From Herbiconiux sp. L3-i23 (GTDB lineage: Bacteria; Actinomycetota; Actinomycetes; Actinomycetales; Microbacteriaceae): a stretch of 64,000 nt of DNA. Made by a program: the position numbers and the translations under genes. The notes beneath the pieces were generated by a model that was not told the origin of the DNA, did no database searches, and was given only the letters and a program-made list of their open reading frames with translations. This document shows positions 20,499 through 29,819 of the stretch, in pieces. Numbering within the stretch: position 1 is the first letter of the stretch; the number at the start of each line of letters is the position of its first letter. Location of the stretch: positions 1,612,001-1,676,000 of the forward strand of contig NZ_AP025737.1 in assembly GCF_023734115.1 (NCBI RefSeq), written 5' to 3'.

Positions 20499-21479
20499 CT
20501 ACGGCCGGGGGTCGCTGCCGCTTGTGGCGGGCGTGCGGTCCGGAGTCTTCTCGGCATCATCGCCGTGCTCGAAGTCCGAGGCTGTGTAGGTGGAGTCTAC
20601 AGTCCCCGCAGCCTTGACCCACTCCCGACCGGGCCGGTACGGACTCGGTTCGATGCCGGGGTGGCGGCGGCTCTGCACGACGAAGACGATGACTCCGAGT
20701 GCGACGGCGAGGATCGCGCCCCACACGTTGCTGCGCAGTCCGAGGATGATCTCGCTGGGGTCGAGTCGGATGGACTCGAACCAGATGCGCCCCGCGCCGT
20801 ACCAGATCAGGTACAGCGCGAGCACCTTGCCCCACTGGAGGCGGAAGCGACGCTCGGCGAGCAGGATCAGCGCGGCGCCCGCGAGGTTCCAGATCATCTC
20901 GTAGAGGAACGTCGGGTGGAACAGCGTTCCGTCCTCGAGTCCGATGGGGATGGCGGGGTTGGGGGTGTCGATCTCGAGTCCCCACGGCAGGTCGGTGGGC
21001 TGGCCGAACAGCTCCTGGTTGAACCAGTTGCCGAGGCGTCCGATGGCCTGCGCGAGCAGCAGGCCGGGTGCGAGCGCGTCGGCGATGGTCCAGAACCGCA
21101 AGCCGGTGAACCGCGCCGCGAGGACGACGCCGATCGCGCCGCCGACGAGCGAGCCGAAGATGGCGTTGCCGCCCTCCCAGATCGCGATGATGCTCCAGAC
21201 GGTGTTCCAGAGGTCGCGTCCGGCGACGAAGAAGTAGTCGCTCGGGTGGGTGGCGACATGCCAGACGCGAGCGCCGACGATGCCGAGGGGCACGGCCCAG
21301 AGTGCGATGTCGATGATGACGCCCGGCTCTGCTCCGCGGCGGGTCAGCCGGCGCGAGGTGAGCGCTGCGGCGATCACGATGCCGATGAGGATGCAGATCG
21401 CATAGGTGTGGATCGTGAAGATGCCGAGGCTGAACGAGGCCCATTCGTCGGGCGGACTCGGAATACTGAGCGGCGTCAC
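20499..21479 (-). CDS. lgt: Prolipoprotein diacylglyceryl transferase
   Basis: A 326-residue membrane enzyme that moves diacylglycerol from phosphatidylglycerol onto the lipobox cysteine of prolipoproteins such as MetQ. About seven helices are visible. The signature [20 protein letters not shown] holds the essential Arg/Asn residues, and [11 protein letters not shown] and [12 protein letters not shown] complete the core. The polar C-terminal tail (~45 residues) is disposable in related proteins. I chose the GTG at 21479 (M-T-P-L-S-I-P-S-P), the usual family N-terminus; the ribosome binding site is weak. It follows trpA after 52 bases, an order conserved in actinobacteria. Confidence 0.95.
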   Translation of the reverse strand: MTPLSIPSPPDEWASFSLGIFTIHTYAICILIGIVIAAALTSRRLTRRGAEPGVIIDIALWAVPLGIVGARVWHVATHPSDYFFVAGRDLWNTVWSIIAIWEGGNAIFGSLVGGAIGVVLAARFTGLRFWTIADALAPGLLLAQAIGRLGNWFNQELFGQPTDLPWGLEIDTPNPAIPIGLEDGTLFHPTFLYEMIWNLAGAALILLAERRFRLQWGKVLALYLIWYGAGRIWFESIRLDPSEIILGLRSNVWGAILAVALGVIVFVVQSRRHPGIEPSPYRPGREWVKAAGTVDSTYTASDFEHGDDAEKTPDRTPATSGSDPRP

Positions 21480-21531
21480 GATGGTCGAATCTACTACAGT
21501 GCCGCGGCGGTGCCGCGCTCGGGGGCGCCGG

Positions 21532-22344
21532 TCAACCGCGGTGTCGCGTGCCCTCGGCGAGTCGCGCGGCCACCTCGCCGGCCGCGGAAACTCCGCCCTG
21601 GGCGAGAGCGCTGACGAGCGCAGAGCCGACGATCGCGCCATCGGCGTAGCCGAGGATCTCGGCGACCTGCTCGGCGGTGGAGATGCCGAGGCCGACGCAG
21701 ACGCTGTCCGCCCCTTGCGCGCGGAGCCTCTCGACGAGGACGCGGGCGGCGCGATCGACGTCGGCGCGCGCCCCGGTGATCCCCATCGTCGAGACCGCGT
21801 AGACGAAGCCGCGGCTCACCTCGGCGGTGTGCCACAGACGCTCGTCGGACGAGGACGGCGCCGCGAGGAACACGCGGTCGAGTCCTGCCCGCTCGGAGGC
21901 GGCGATCCACCGCTCCCCCTCGTCGGGGATGAGGTCGGGGGTGATGAGCCCCGCTCCCCCGGCGGCGGCGAGGTCGTCGGCGAAGCGCTCGACGCCGTAT
22001 TGCAGCACCGGGTTCCAGTACGTCATGAGCAGCACCGGAGCGTCGACCCGGGCGCGCACCTCGCGCACGGCCTCGAAGCCGTGCCGCAGCCGGAAGCCGT
22101 TCTCGAGCGCGGTCTGCGTCGCCGCCTGGATGACGGGTCCGTCCATCACCGGGTCGGAGTACGGCAACCCCAGTTCGAGCACGTCGACGCCGTTCTCGAC
22201 GAGGGCGACGGCCGCGTCGATGCTCGTGGCGAGGTCGGGGAAGCCAACCGGCAGGTAACCGACCAGCGCCCCGGCTCCTTCAGCTGTGCGGGCTGCGATG
22301 GCCTCGGCGACGGCGCTCGTGTTCGGTGTGCTCACGTCGCTCAC
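21532..22344 (-). CDS. trpA: Tryptophan synthase alpha subunit
   Basis: A 270-residue TIM barrel that splits indole-3-glycerol phosphate into indole and glyceraldehyde 3-phosphate. The catalytic Glu57 and Asp68 lie in [18 protein letters not shown] with the family's 11-residue spacing. YVSTMGITG-like loop reads [12 protein letters not shown], and GLGISTAEQ and GAIVGSALV form the phosphate site. GTG start overlapping the trpB stop by four bases, which couples alpha to beta subunit synthesis. Confidence 0.97.
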   Translation of the reverse strand: MSDVSTPNTSAVAEAIAARTAEGAGALVGYLPVGFPDLATSIDAAVALVENGVDVLELGLPYSDPVMDGPVIQAATQTALENGFRLRHGFEAVREVRARVDAPVLLMTYWNPVLQYGVERFADDLAAAGGAGLITPDLIPDEGERWIAASERAGLDRVFLAAPSSSDERLWHTAEVSRGFVYAVSTMGITGARADVDRAARVLVERLRAQGADSVCVGLGISTAEQVAEILGYADGAIVGSALVSALAQGGVSAAGEVAARLAEGTRHRG

Positions 22345-23567
22345 ACCTGCTCCGCGTCACGGTCGAGGAGGTCGAACCAGGCGCCGGCGGTCGCCATGTC
22401 CTTATCGCCGCGTCCGCTGAGGCTGACCAGGATGACGGAGTCGGGTCCGAGCTCGCGCCCGAGTTCGAGCGCTCCGGCCAGGGCATGCGCCGATTCGATC
22501 GCCGGGATGATGCCCTCGGTACGCGAGAGCAGCCGCAGCGCCGCCATGGCGTCGGCGTCGGTGACCGGACGGTAGGAGGCGCGGCCGATGTCGTTGAGCC
22601 ACGCGTGCTCGGGACCGACGCCGGGATAGTCGAGGCCCGCCGAGATGGAGTGCGACTCGAGGGTCTGCCCGTCCTCGTCCTGCAGCATGTAGCTGCGTGC
22701 ACCGTGCAGCACCCCGGGGCGTCCCTTGGTGATCGTCGCCGCGGTGCGGGGCGTGTCCGCCCCGTCGCCCGCGGCCTCGAAACCGTACAGCCCGACCTCC
22801 GCGTCGTCGATGAAGGCGGTGAAGATGCCCATCGCGTTGCTGCCGCCGCCGACGCACGCCGCCACCGCGGTCGGCAGCGCACCGGTCAGGGCGAGCACCT
22901 GCTCGCGCGCCTCGTCGCCGATGACGCGCTGCAGGTCGCGGACCATCGCCGGGAACGGGTGGGGTCCCGCGACGGTGCCGAAGAGGTAGTTGGTGGTCTC
23001 GACGTTGGTCACCCAGTCGCGCATCGCCTCGTTGATCGCGTCCTTCAGGGTGCGCGATCCGGCGGTGACGGGGATGACCTCGGCGCCGAGGAGACGCATC
23101 CGCGCCACGTTGAGCGCCTGACGTTCGGTGTCGACCTCGCCCATGTAGATCACGCAGTCGAGACCGAAGAGCGCCGCGGCAGTCGCGGTGGCGACGCCGT
23201 GCTGGCCGGCGCCCGTCTCGGCGATGACGCGGGTCTTGCCGATGCGCTTGGTCAGCAGCGCCTGCCCGAGCACGTTGTTGATCTTGTGCGAGCCCGTGTG
23301 GTTGAGGTCCTCACGCTTCAGGATGATGCGGGCGCCGCCGGCGTGCTCGGCGAACCGGGGTACCTCGGTGATGATCGAGGGGCGTCCGGTGTAGTCGCGC
23401 TGCAGCGCCTCGAGCTCGGCCCGATAGTCGGGGTCGGCCTTGGCCTGCTCCCACGCCGCGGTCAGCTCGTCGAGAGCGGCGACGAGCGACTCGGGTACGA
23501 AGCGTCCGCCGAACTCGCCGAAGTACGGGCCCGGCTCCTGCAGGTGCTGCGGCTGGTGGACGGTCAT
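22341..23567 (-). CDS. trpB: Tryptophan synthase beta subunit
   Basis: A 408-residue PLP enzyme joining indole and serine to give tryptophan. PLP-binding Lys95 is in [37 protein letters not shown] (phosphate loop) and SLSGRGDKD are intact. ATG start overlapping trpC by four bases. This is the standard TrpB1 form, preceded by [10 protein letters not shown] at the N-terminus, which pairs with TrpA. Confidence 0.97.
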   Translation of the reverse strand: MTVHQPQHLQEPGPYFGEFGGRFVPESLVAALDELTAAWEQAKADPDYRAELEALQRDYTGRPSIITEVPRFAEHAGGARIILKREDLNHTGSHKINNVLGQALLTKRIGKTRVIAETGAGQHGVATATAAALFGLDCVIYMGEVDTERQALNVARMRLLGAEVIPVTAGSRTLKDAINEAMRDWVTNVETTNYLFGTVAGPHPFPAMVRDLQRVIGDEAREQVLALTGALPTAVAACVGGGSNAMGIFTAFIDDAEVGLYGFEAAGDGADTPRTAATITKGRPGVLHGARSYMLQDEDGQTLESHSISAGLDYPGVGPEHAWLNDIGRASYRPVTDADAMAALRLLSRTEGIIPAIESAHALAGALELGRELGPDSVILVSLSGRGDKDMATAGAWFDLLDRDAEQV

Positions 23568-24340
23568 ACGGAAAGGAACTCCTCGAGGCGGGCGGCGGGG
23601 TCGCCGGTCACGAGCGCCTCGCCGACGAGCACGACGTCGGCGCCGGCGCGGCGGTAGTGCGCGACGTCCTCCGCGCTCTTCACGGCGGACTCGGCGACGC
23701 GCACCACCGAGCCGGGGATGCCCTCGGCGAGGCGACCGAACAGGTCGCGGTCGAGCTCGAAGGTGCCGAGGTCGCGGGCGTTGACGCCGATGACGCTCGC
23801 ACCGACGTCGAGGGCCCGCGACACCTCGTCGGCGTCGTGGGTCTCGACGAGCGCGGTCATACCGAGATCGCCGACGAGCATGTGCAGGTCGTGCAGGCTC
23901 TGCTGGTCGAGCGCGGCGGCGATGAGCAGCACGATGTCGGCGCCCGCGGCGCGGGCCTCGAGCACCTGGTAGGGCTCGACGATGAAGTCCTTCCGCAGCA
24001 CGGGGATCTCCACTGCCGAGCGCACGCTGCGGAGGTCGTCGAGGCTGCCGCCGAACCGTCGGCCTTCGGTGAGCACGCTGATCGCGCTGGCCCCGGAGGA
24101 GGCGTAGACGCTCGCGAGCTCGGCGGGGTCCGGGATGTCGGCGAGGTGCCCGCGGGACGGGCTCGCGCGCTTCACCTCGGCGATGATCTTCACCGTGTCG
24201 GAGGGCTGCAGGGCCTCGACCGCGTCGAGGGCGGGGGCGACGTCGAGCGCGGCGCGTTCGAGGTCTTCAAGCGGTGTCTGCTCGCGACGGGCGGCAGCGT
24301 CGAGGCGCGCCCCGTCGACGAGGTCGCTGAGAATGGACAC
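23564..24340 (-). CDS. trpC: Indole-3-glycerol phosphate synthase
   Basis: A 258-residue TIM barrel converting carboxyphenylaminodeoxyribulose phosphate to indole-3-glycerol phosphate. Motifs: [13 protein letters not shown] (catalytic Lys and phosphate contacts), [26 protein letters not shown] with the second catalytic Lys, and [14 protein letters not shown] start, 6 bases after the small membrane-protein gene. Monofunctional: there is no fused TrpF domain, and trpD and trpF are not in the window. Confidence 0.97.
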   Translation of the reverse strand: MSILSDLVDGARLDAAARREQTPLEDLERAALDVAPALDAVEALQPSDTVKIIAEVKRASPSRGHLADIPDPAELASVYASSGASAISVLTEGRRFGGSLDDLRSVRSAVEIPVLRKDFIVEPYQVLEARAAGADIVLLIAAALDQQSLHDLHMLVGDLGMTALVETHDADEVSRALDVGASVIGVNARDLGTFELDRDLFGRLAEGIPGSVVRVAESAVKSAEDVAHYRRAGADVVLVGEALVTGDPAARLEEFLSV

Positions 24341-24346
24341 GGCGGC

Positions 24347-24580
24347 CTAGTTGTGCGCCTTCGGCACGTACCGGGGACCCTTGACGCCGTAACCGGCCTT
24401 GCTGAGGATCCACCCGATGACGAAGCCGAGCACGATGACGCCGGCGGCGACGTAGACGACCGGGTACCAGTCGAGGAAGAGGGCCACGGTTCCGAGCGCG
24501 AAGCCGAGGAGGCTGATGACGACGGCGGTCCATGCCGCCGGGGAGTCTCCGTGGCCGGGCTCTGAGTGGTCGTTGGTCAT
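24347..24580 (-). CDS. Small trp-operon membrane protein (DUF6704-like)
   Basis: A 77-residue protein with a histidine/acid-rich N-terminus (NDHSEPGHGDSPAAW) and two hydrophobic helices (about 17-37 and 41-61) followed by GYGVKGPRYVPKAHN. Small proteins of this form, with an HG motif before the first helix, sit between trpE and trpC in many actinobacteria; their role is unknown. It lies 9 bases from the previous gene and 6 bases before trpC, so it is part of the trp operon. The ribosome binding site is weak. Confidence 0.85.
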   Translation of the reverse strand: MTNDHSEPGHGDSPAAWTAVVISLLGFALGTVALFLDWYPVVYVAAGVIVLGFVIGWILSKAGYGVKGPRYVPKAHN

Positions 24581-24589
24581 AGGAGGATC

Positions 24590-25195
24590 TTATCCGTTCG
24601 GTCTCGTGGGATCATCGCCGCGGGAGAGCGCGTCCCACTCGTCCTCGGCCGTCGGGCTCGCGGTCGGGGCGGCCTGGTCGGCTCCCGCGTCGGCGGGTGC
24701 GTTCGCGTAGCGGCGTCCCGGGGTCGGCCAGCGGCGCGCGGTGACGAGGACGACGAGTCCGAGGACGGCGCCGAGGGCTGCGACGATGAGCGCGAGCGTC
24801 GGCCAGGCCGTGATGTCCACCGAGTCGATGACGGCGCGCACCGACCGGTCGCCGTCGATACCCGTCGCCTCGGTCACGACCGACGCCGAGGCACCCGCCG
24901 GGTCGGTGAGGGCGGGCAGCACGGCGGCCGCCGAGACGGCGCCGAGCACGACCTGCAGGACGGCGAGCACGATCCGCAGGACGGTGCGGGCGAGGCTCAG
25001 CGCGCCGGCGAGGGCGACGCTCGCGAGCGCCAGCCCGCTGAGCGGCGGCACGGCGCTCTGGCCCTGCACCTCGATCGCGACGCCGTCGACGTGAGCGGTG
25101 AACCAGGTCAGGTTGCCGGCGATCAGGAGCACGCCGGCGAGGACGACAATCCCGGCCAGCGAGGTCGACTTCAGGCGGCGGCCGCGAGCGTTCAG
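24590..25195 (-). CDS. Trp region conserved membrane protein (TIGR02234 type), probable CTG start
   Basis: A ~201-residue protein with about four hydrophobic helices (LAGIVVLAGVLLIAGNLTWF, LSGLALASVALAGAL, VVLGAVSAAAVL, LALIVAALGAVLGLVVLV) and a polar C-terminal tail. NLTWF near the first helix and the position after trpE match the trp-associated membrane protein family; function unknown. No ATG, GTG or TTG lies in frame before the first helix. A perfect AGGAGG (25201-25206, minus strand) stands 5 bases from an in-frame CTG at 25195, which overlaps the trpE stop by four bases, so CTG is the likely start. Confidence 0.82.
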   Translation of the reverse strand: MNARGRRLKSTSLAGIVVLAGVLLIAGNLTWFTAHVDGVAIEVQGQSAVPPLSGLALASVALAGALSLARTVLRIVLAVLQVVLGAVSAAAVLPALTDPAGASASVVTEATGIDGDRSVRAVIDSVDITAWPTLALIVAALGAVLGLVVLVTARRWPTPGRRYANAPADAGADQAAPTASPTAEDEWDALSRGDDPTRPNG

Positions 25196-26721
25196 TTCAC
25201 CCTCCTGAGGGCGTTCGCGACCGCGACGGCGCGCAGCGGCGCGGCGGCCTTGTTCTGCGACTCGAGGTACTCGGATGCGGGGTCGGAGTCGGCGACGAGG
25301 CCGCCTCCGGCCTGGACCCGGGCGATGCCGCCGTCGAGGAGCGCTGTCCTGATCGCGATGGCGAGGTCGGCGTCGCCCGCGAAGTCGAAGTAGCCCACCA
25401 CTCCCCCGTAGACGCCGCGCTGGGCGGGCTCGAGCTCGTCGATGATCTCGAGCGCCCGGGGCTTGGGAGCGCCGGAGAGGGTGCCCGCCGGGAAGGTGGC
25501 GCGGAACACGTCGACGGCGTTGCGGTCGGGCCGGAGCTCGCCTTCGACGGAGGAGACGAGGTGCATGATGTGGCTGAAGCGCTCGATCCGCATGAACTCG
25601 GTGACCTCGACCGATCCGGCGCGGCACACCTTGGCGACGTCGTTGCGAGCCAGGTCGACGAGCATCAGGTGCTCGGCGCGCTCCTTCGGGTCGGCGAGCA
25701 GCGTGTCGGCGTTGGCGGCGTCCTCGTCGGGGGTCGCCCCGCGCGGTTTCGACCCGGCGATGGGGTGGGTGAACACGCGCCCGGCCGAGATCTTGACGAG
25801 CGCCTCGGGCGACGAGCCGACGATCGAGTACGCGCCGCCGTCGGGCTTCTCGAAGGCGAGCAGGTACATGTACGGGCTCGGGTTGAGCGAGCGGAGCACA
25901 CGGTAGACGTCGAGCGGGGCGGCGACGAGGTCGAGTTCGAAGCGCTGCGAGACGACGACCTGGAAGATGTCGCCGTCGCGGATGTACTCCTTCGCCCGGT
26001 CGACCGCGGCGAGGAAGTCGCCGCGCGGGGTCCGCAGACGCGGTTCGGCGGCGAGGGTCAGATCGGCGACCGACAGGTCGGCCTCCATCGGCTGAGCGAG
26101 CCGCCGCTGCAGGGAGTCGAGGCGCGTCTGCGCGTCGGCCCACAGTGCGTCGGCGCCGTCCTCGCCGTCGGCGAGAGCGGTGGCGACGAGGAGCACCGTG
26201 CCGGTCCGGTGGTCGACTGCGACGAGCTCAGAGACGAAGGTGAGGGCCTGGCCCGGGATGTCGAAATCCGCGGGAGGGGCGTCGGGAAGCCGTTCGATCT
26301 GCCGGATCGCCTCCCAGCCGACGAACCCGACGAGGCCTCCGGTGAGCGGCGGCATCCCCTCGATCCGCGGGGTCTTCCAGCGTTCGACGATGCCGGCGAG
26401 CGCGTCGAGGGGCGCGACGGCGGTGTCGCCGACGACGCGCTCGGCCGGAAGGCCGTAGTCCTGCCAGACCACCTGATCCCCCTGCTGGGTGAGCACGCCG
26501 AAGGAGGCGACGCCGATGAACGACCAGCGCGACCAGATGCCGCCCTGCTCGGCCGACTCGAGCAGGAAGGTGCCGGGGCGGGCCTCGCCGTTCGCGCGGA
26601 GGGCGAGCTTGCGGAAGATGCCGACGGGCGTCTCCTCGCCCGCGAACAGCTCGCGGACGACGGGGACGACGCGGTGGTCCTCGAGGAGGGTCTCGAACTG
26701 CTCCCGGGTGGTGTCAGTCAT
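25192..26721 (-). CDS. trpE: Anthranilate synthase component I
   Basis: A 509-residue enzyme turning chorismate to anthranilate with ammonia from a TrpG subunit (not in the window). The tryptophan feedback motif LLES appears as GTFLLESAEQGG near residue 50. The chorismate-binding domain has GDIFQVVVSQRFE, IAGSKPRGATPDED, ERAEHLMLVDLARND, TFPAGTLSGAPK and GGVVGYFDFAGD. It overlaps hisI by eight bases, so there is no room for a trp leader attenuator between them. Feeds trpC, trpB and trpA downstream. Confidence 0.97.
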   Translation of the reverse strand: MTDTTREQFETLLEDHRVVPVVRELFAGEETPVGIFRKLALRANGEARPGTFLLESAEQGGIWSRWSFIGVASFGVLTQQGDQVVWQDYGLPAERVVGDTAVAPLDALAGIVERWKTPRIEGMPPLTGGLVGFVGWEAIRQIERLPDAPPADFDIPGQALTFVSELVAVDHRTGTVLLVATALADGEDGADALWADAQTRLDSLQRRLAQPMEADLSVADLTLAAEPRLRTPRGDFLAAVDRAKEYIRDGDIFQVVVSQRFELDLVAAPLDVYRVLRSLNPSPYMYLLAFEKPDGGAYSIVGSSPEALVKISAGRVFTHPIAGSKPRGATPDEDAANADTLLADPKERAEHLMLVDLARNDVAKVCRAGSVEVTEFMRIERFSHIMHLVSSVEGELRPDRNAVDVFRATFPAGTLSGAPKPRALEIIDELEPAQRGVYGGVVGYFDFAGDADLAIAIRTALLDGGIARVQAGGGLVADSDPASEYLESQNKAAAPLRAVAVANALRRVN

Positions 26722-27124
26722 CGCCCGCCCCTTCAGCGTCGGCGCCGGGCTCGCCGAGCACGGGCGCGAGCGGATGCACGTCGAAGCAGGCGTGCGCGCC
26801 GGTGTGGCACGCGGGTCCGGTCTGGTGCACGGTCACGAGCAGCGCGTCGGAGTCGCAGTCGAAGGCCGCGGCCCGCACGTGCTGGTAGTGGCCGGACGTG
26901 TCGCCCTTGCGCCAGTACTCCTGGCGGCTGCGCGACCAGAAGGTCACCCGCCCCTCCGAGAGGGTGCGGCGCACCGCCTCGGCGTCCATGTACCCGAGCA
27001 TGAGCACGTCGCGCGTGCTCTCCTCCTGGATGATCGCGGGCAGCAGGCCATCGTCGCCGTACGTCGCGGAGGCGACGGCGCGCTCGATCTCGTCGGTAGA
27101 CATCTCCTCGGGCGACATCGTCAT
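26714..27124 (-). CDS. hisI: Phosphoribosyl-AMP cyclohydrolase
   Basis: A 136-residue zinc enzyme for step 3 of histidine synthesis. The metal ligands lie in [18 protein letters not shown] and [29 protein letters not shown] is the conserved core. It is the monofunctional form, with the HisE activity encoded separately at 28802-29074. Overlaps hisF by four bases and trpE by eight, bridging the his and trp genes. Confidence 0.96.
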   Translation of the reverse strand: MTMSPEEMSTDEIERAVASATYGDDGLLPAIIQEESTRDVLMLGYMDAEAVRRTLSEGRVTFWSRSRQEYWRKGDTSGHYQHVRAAAFDCDSDALLVTVHQTGPACHTGAHACFDVHPLAPVLGEPGADAEGAGDD

Positions 27125-27885
27125 GACCTGACCACCACTCCCTGCTCTGACAGTTCCCGCTTCACGTCGTCGATCGTCAGCTGACCGGAGTGGAAGACCG
27201 ACGCGGCGAGCACGGCGTCGGCGCCGGCCTCGACGGCGGGCGGGAAGTGCTCCACGGACCCCGCGCCGCCGGAGGCGATGACGGGGGCCGTGCTGATTTC
27301 GCGCATCGCGCGGATGAGTTCGAGGTCGAACCCGGCCTTGGTGCCGTCGGCATCGATCGAGTTGACGAGCAGCTCCCCCGCGCCGCGGCGGGTCGCCTCA
27401 GCCGCCCACTCGAGGGCGTCGAGGTCGGTGAGGCGCCGCCCGCCGTGCGTGGTGACGACGAATCCCGACGGGGTGTCGTCGCTGCGGGTGATGTCGAGCG
27501 AGAGGACGACGACCTGGGCGCCGAACCGGTCGGCGATCTCGTCGATCAGGCCGGGGCGGGCGATGGCGGCACTGTTGACGCCGATCTTGTCGGCGCCGCT
27601 CTCGAGCAGCCGTCCGACGTCGGCGGCCGAACGGACCCCGCCACCGACGGTGAGCGGGATGAAGACCTGCTCGGCGGTGCGACGCACGACGTCGTACATC
27701 GTGGCGCGCTCCTCGGTTGTCGCGGTGACGTCGAGGAAGGTCAGCTCGTCGGCGCCCTGCTCGTAGTAGCGGCGCGAGAGCTCGACGGGGTCGCCCGCGT
27801 CGCGCAGGTTCCGGAAGTTGACGCCTTTGACGACGCGCCCCGCAGCGACGTCGAGGCACGGGATGACGCGGACCGCGAGTGACAT
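27121..27885 (-). CDS. hisF: Imidazole glycerol phosphate synthase subunit HisF
   Basis: A 254-residue TIM barrel that cyclises PRFAR with ammonia from HisH. The catalytic Asp12 is in [15 protein letters not shown]; the second is in [34 protein letters not shown] and [11 protein letters not shown] are the two phosphate sites. HisH and HisA are not in this window. ATG start, 9 bases after hisG. Confidence 0.97.
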   Translation of the reverse strand: MSLAVRVIPCLDVAAGRVVKGVNFRNLRDAGDPVELSRRYYEQGADELTFLDVTATTEERATMYDVVRRTAEQVFIPLTVGGGVRSAADVGRLLESGADKIGVNSAAIARPGLIDEIADRFGAQVVVLSLDITRSDDTPSGFVVTTHGGRRLTDLDALEWAAEATRRGAGELLVNSIDADGTKAGFDLELIRAMREISTAPVIASGGAGSVEHFPPAVEAGADAVLAASVFHSGQLTIDDVKRELSEQGVVVRS

Positions 27886-27894
27886 GCGGGCCGC

Positions 27895-28734
27895 CTAGAT
27901 CCTCGCCGCGTGGATGGGGCTCACCAGGATGGCCCGCGCGCCGAGCTCGTAGAGCCGGTCCATGAGCAGATTGGTGTCGTCGCGGGGAACCATGACGCGC
28001 ACCGCGACCCAGTCCCCGCCGCGCAGCGGGGAGACCGTCGGCGACTCGAAGCCGGGGGTGATGGCCGCGGCGGCGTCGATGAGGTCGGCGGGCAGGTCGT
28101 AGTCCATCAGCACGTACTGGTGGGCGACCATGACGCCTTGGAGTCGACGCAGCAGCGTGTCGATGCCGGGCGTCGCGGCGTCGGTCGCCGCGAGCACGGC
28201 GGTGGACTTCAGGATGACGGGCCCGAAGATCTCGAGCCCCTGCTTGCGCAGCGTCGATCCGGTCTCGACCACGTCGGCGACTGCGTCGGCCACGCCGAGG
28301 CGCACCGCCGACTCGACGGCGCCGTCGAGGTGGATCAGGTCGGCCGCGACTCCTTCGCGGGTGAGGAAGTCGCCGACGAGGCCGGTGTAGCTCGTGGCGA
28401 TGCGCTTTCCGGCGAGATCCGCGAGGCCGGTGAAGGCCCCGATGGGTCCCGCGAAGCGGAAGGTCGAGGCTCCGAAATCGAGTGCCTCGATCTCGCCGGC
28501 GGCCGATCGGGAGTCGAGCAGCAGATCGCGACCGGTGATGCCGACGTCGAGCGCACCCGACCCGACGTAGGTGGCGATGTCCCGCGGGCGGAGGTAGAAG
28601 AACTCCACCTCGTTGCGCGGATCCGACACGATCAGTTCCTTCTGGTCGCGCCGCACGGCGTAGCCCGCCTCGCGCAGCATCGCGACGGCGTTCTCACTGA
28701 GCGTGCCCTTGTTGGGCACCGCGATCTTCAACAT
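27895..28734 (-). CDS. hisG: ATP phosphoribosyltransferase (long form)
   Basis: A 279-residue enzyme for the committed step of histidine synthesis (ATP + PRPP). It starts MLKIAVPNKGTLSENAVAML at an ATG preceded by GAGGGAAAGAAAG. The substrate-binding core includes GITGRDLLLDS and the PRPP loop ADAVADVVETGSTLRKQGL. The C-terminal ~75 residues (from about 205) form the ACT-like regulatory domain of the long HisG class, which does not need HisZ and is inhibited by histidine. Followed by hisF after 9 bases. Confidence 0.96.
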   Translation of the reverse strand: MLKIAVPNKGTLSENAVAMLREAGYAVRRDQKELIVSDPRNEVEFFYLRPRDIATYVGSGALDVGITGRDLLLDSRSAAGEIEALDFGASTFRFAGPIGAFTGLADLAGKRIATSYTGLVGDFLTREGVAADLIHLDGAVESAVRLGVADAVADVVETGSTLRKQGLEIFGPVILKSTAVLAATDAATPGIDTLLRRLQGVMVAHQYVLMDYDLPADLIDAAAAITPGFESPTVSPLRGGDWVAVRVMVPRDDTNLLMDRLYELGARAILVSPIHAARI

Positions 28735-28801
28735 CTTTCTTTCCCTCTCCCACGTCTTCTCCATCGGCACCCGGTCGGCGCGGCGGGCCGGCCGCGCGTG
28801 C

Positions 28802-29074
28802 TCAGAGATGTCGGTAGACGTCGGCGGGTGTCAGGCCGCGCGCGAGCAGCATGACCTGCACGTGGTAGAGCAGCTGGGAGGCCTCTTCGGCGAATCGCTC
28901 GTCGGATTCGTGCTCGGCGGCCATCCACACCTCGGCGGCCTCTTCGACGATCTTCTTGCCGATGGTGTGCACGCCGCCGTCGAGCTCGGCGACGGTCGAC
29001 GAGCCCGCGGGCCGCCGCTTCGCCTTGTCAGCGAGCTCGGCGAACAGTTCGTCGAAGGTCTTCACGAGGATCAA
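28802..29074 (-). CDS. hisE: Phosphoribosyl-ATP diphosphatase
   Basis: A 90-residue all-helical MazG-like enzyme for step 2 of histidine synthesis. The metal-binding motif is [35 protein letters not shown] is the usual N-terminus. The TTG at 29074 is the outermost start; the GTG at 29065 (M-K-T-F-D) fits the family better. Neither has a strong ribosome binding site. A 67-base spacer with a 7-bp hairpin (28778-28784/28791-28797) separates it from hisG. Confidence 0.94.
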   Translation of the reverse strand: MILVKTFDELFAELADKAKRRPAGSSTVAELDGGVHTIGKKIVEEAAEVWMAAEHESDERFAEEASQLLYHVQVMLLARGLTPADVYRHL

Positions 29075-29114
29075 GGGTATCGGTACCGCGCCGCTGGAAC
29101 GCGGCGTGCCCTGG

Positions 29115-29783
29115 TCAGAGAGCGCGCGCCGCCTTCTCGGCCGTCTTTCGCAGCGAGGCGATCGCCTCGGCCGGGTCGTCGCTGCGGAACACGCTCGAGC
29201 CCGCGACGAACGTGTCGGCCCCGTTCTCCGCGGCCGTGCGGATGGTCGCGAGGGTGATGCCGCCGTCGACCTGCAGGTGCAGCGACCCGCCCCGCTCGGC
29301 GGCGAGCTCCGCGGCGGCGCGCAGCTTGTCCATCGTGGACGGCATGAACTCCTGACCGCCGAAGCCCGGTTCGACGGTCATCACGAGCAGCATGTCGATC
29401 TCGTCGAGCAGCGGGATCCACGGCTCGAGAGGGGTGCCGGGCTTCAGCGCGGCGCCCGCCCGTGCGCCCTTCGCGCGGATGGAGCGTGCGACGGCGACGG
29501 CGTCGGCCGCGGCCTCGACGTGGAAGGTGACCGAGTCGCCGCCGGCGGAGGCGTAGTCGGCCGCCCACCGGTCGGGGTCGTCGATCATCAGGTGGACGTC
29601 GAGCGGCACGGGGCTCACCTCGGCGAGCCGCTCCACCATCGGCAGTCCGAAGGTCAGGTTGGGCACGAAGTGGGCGTCCATGATGTCGACGTGGGCGCTA
29701 TCGGCCGTCGCGATGCGCTGCAGCTCCCGCTGGAAGTTCGCGAAGTCGGCGGCGAGGATGCTGGGGTTGATGCGGATCGACAC
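29115..29783 (-). CDS. rpe: Ribulose-phosphate 3-epimerase
   Basis: A 222-residue TIM barrel interconverting ribulose 5-phosphate and xylulose 5-phosphate. [16 protein letters not shown] and DVHLMIDDP hold metal ligands and a catalytic Asp; [14 protein letters not shown] and LQVDGGI the other ligand and Asp. GTG start. Its product balance affects PRPP supply, the precursor of the neighbouring his and trp pathways. Found next to rsmB/fmt in most actinobacteria; here a sugar-acid kinase gene lies between. Confidence 0.96.
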   Translation of the reverse strand: MSIRINPSILAADFANFQRELQRIATADSAHVDIMDAHFVPNLTFGLPMVERLAEVSPVPLDVHLMIDDPDRWAADYASAGGDSVTFHVEAAADAVAVARSIRAKGARAGAALKPGTPLEPWIPLLDEIDMLLVMTVEPGFGGQEFMPSTMDKLRAAAELAAERGGSLHLQVDGGITLATIRTAAENGADTFVAGSSVFRSDDPAEAIASLRKTAEKAARAL

Positions 29784-29819
29784 GCACTCGATCCTAGGGA
29801 AACCGCCCGGGCCGACCGG

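Noticed and set aside
26714-26721. Possible trp leader peptide or attenuator before trpE
   Set aside because: trpE starts inside hisI, leaving no untranslated leader.
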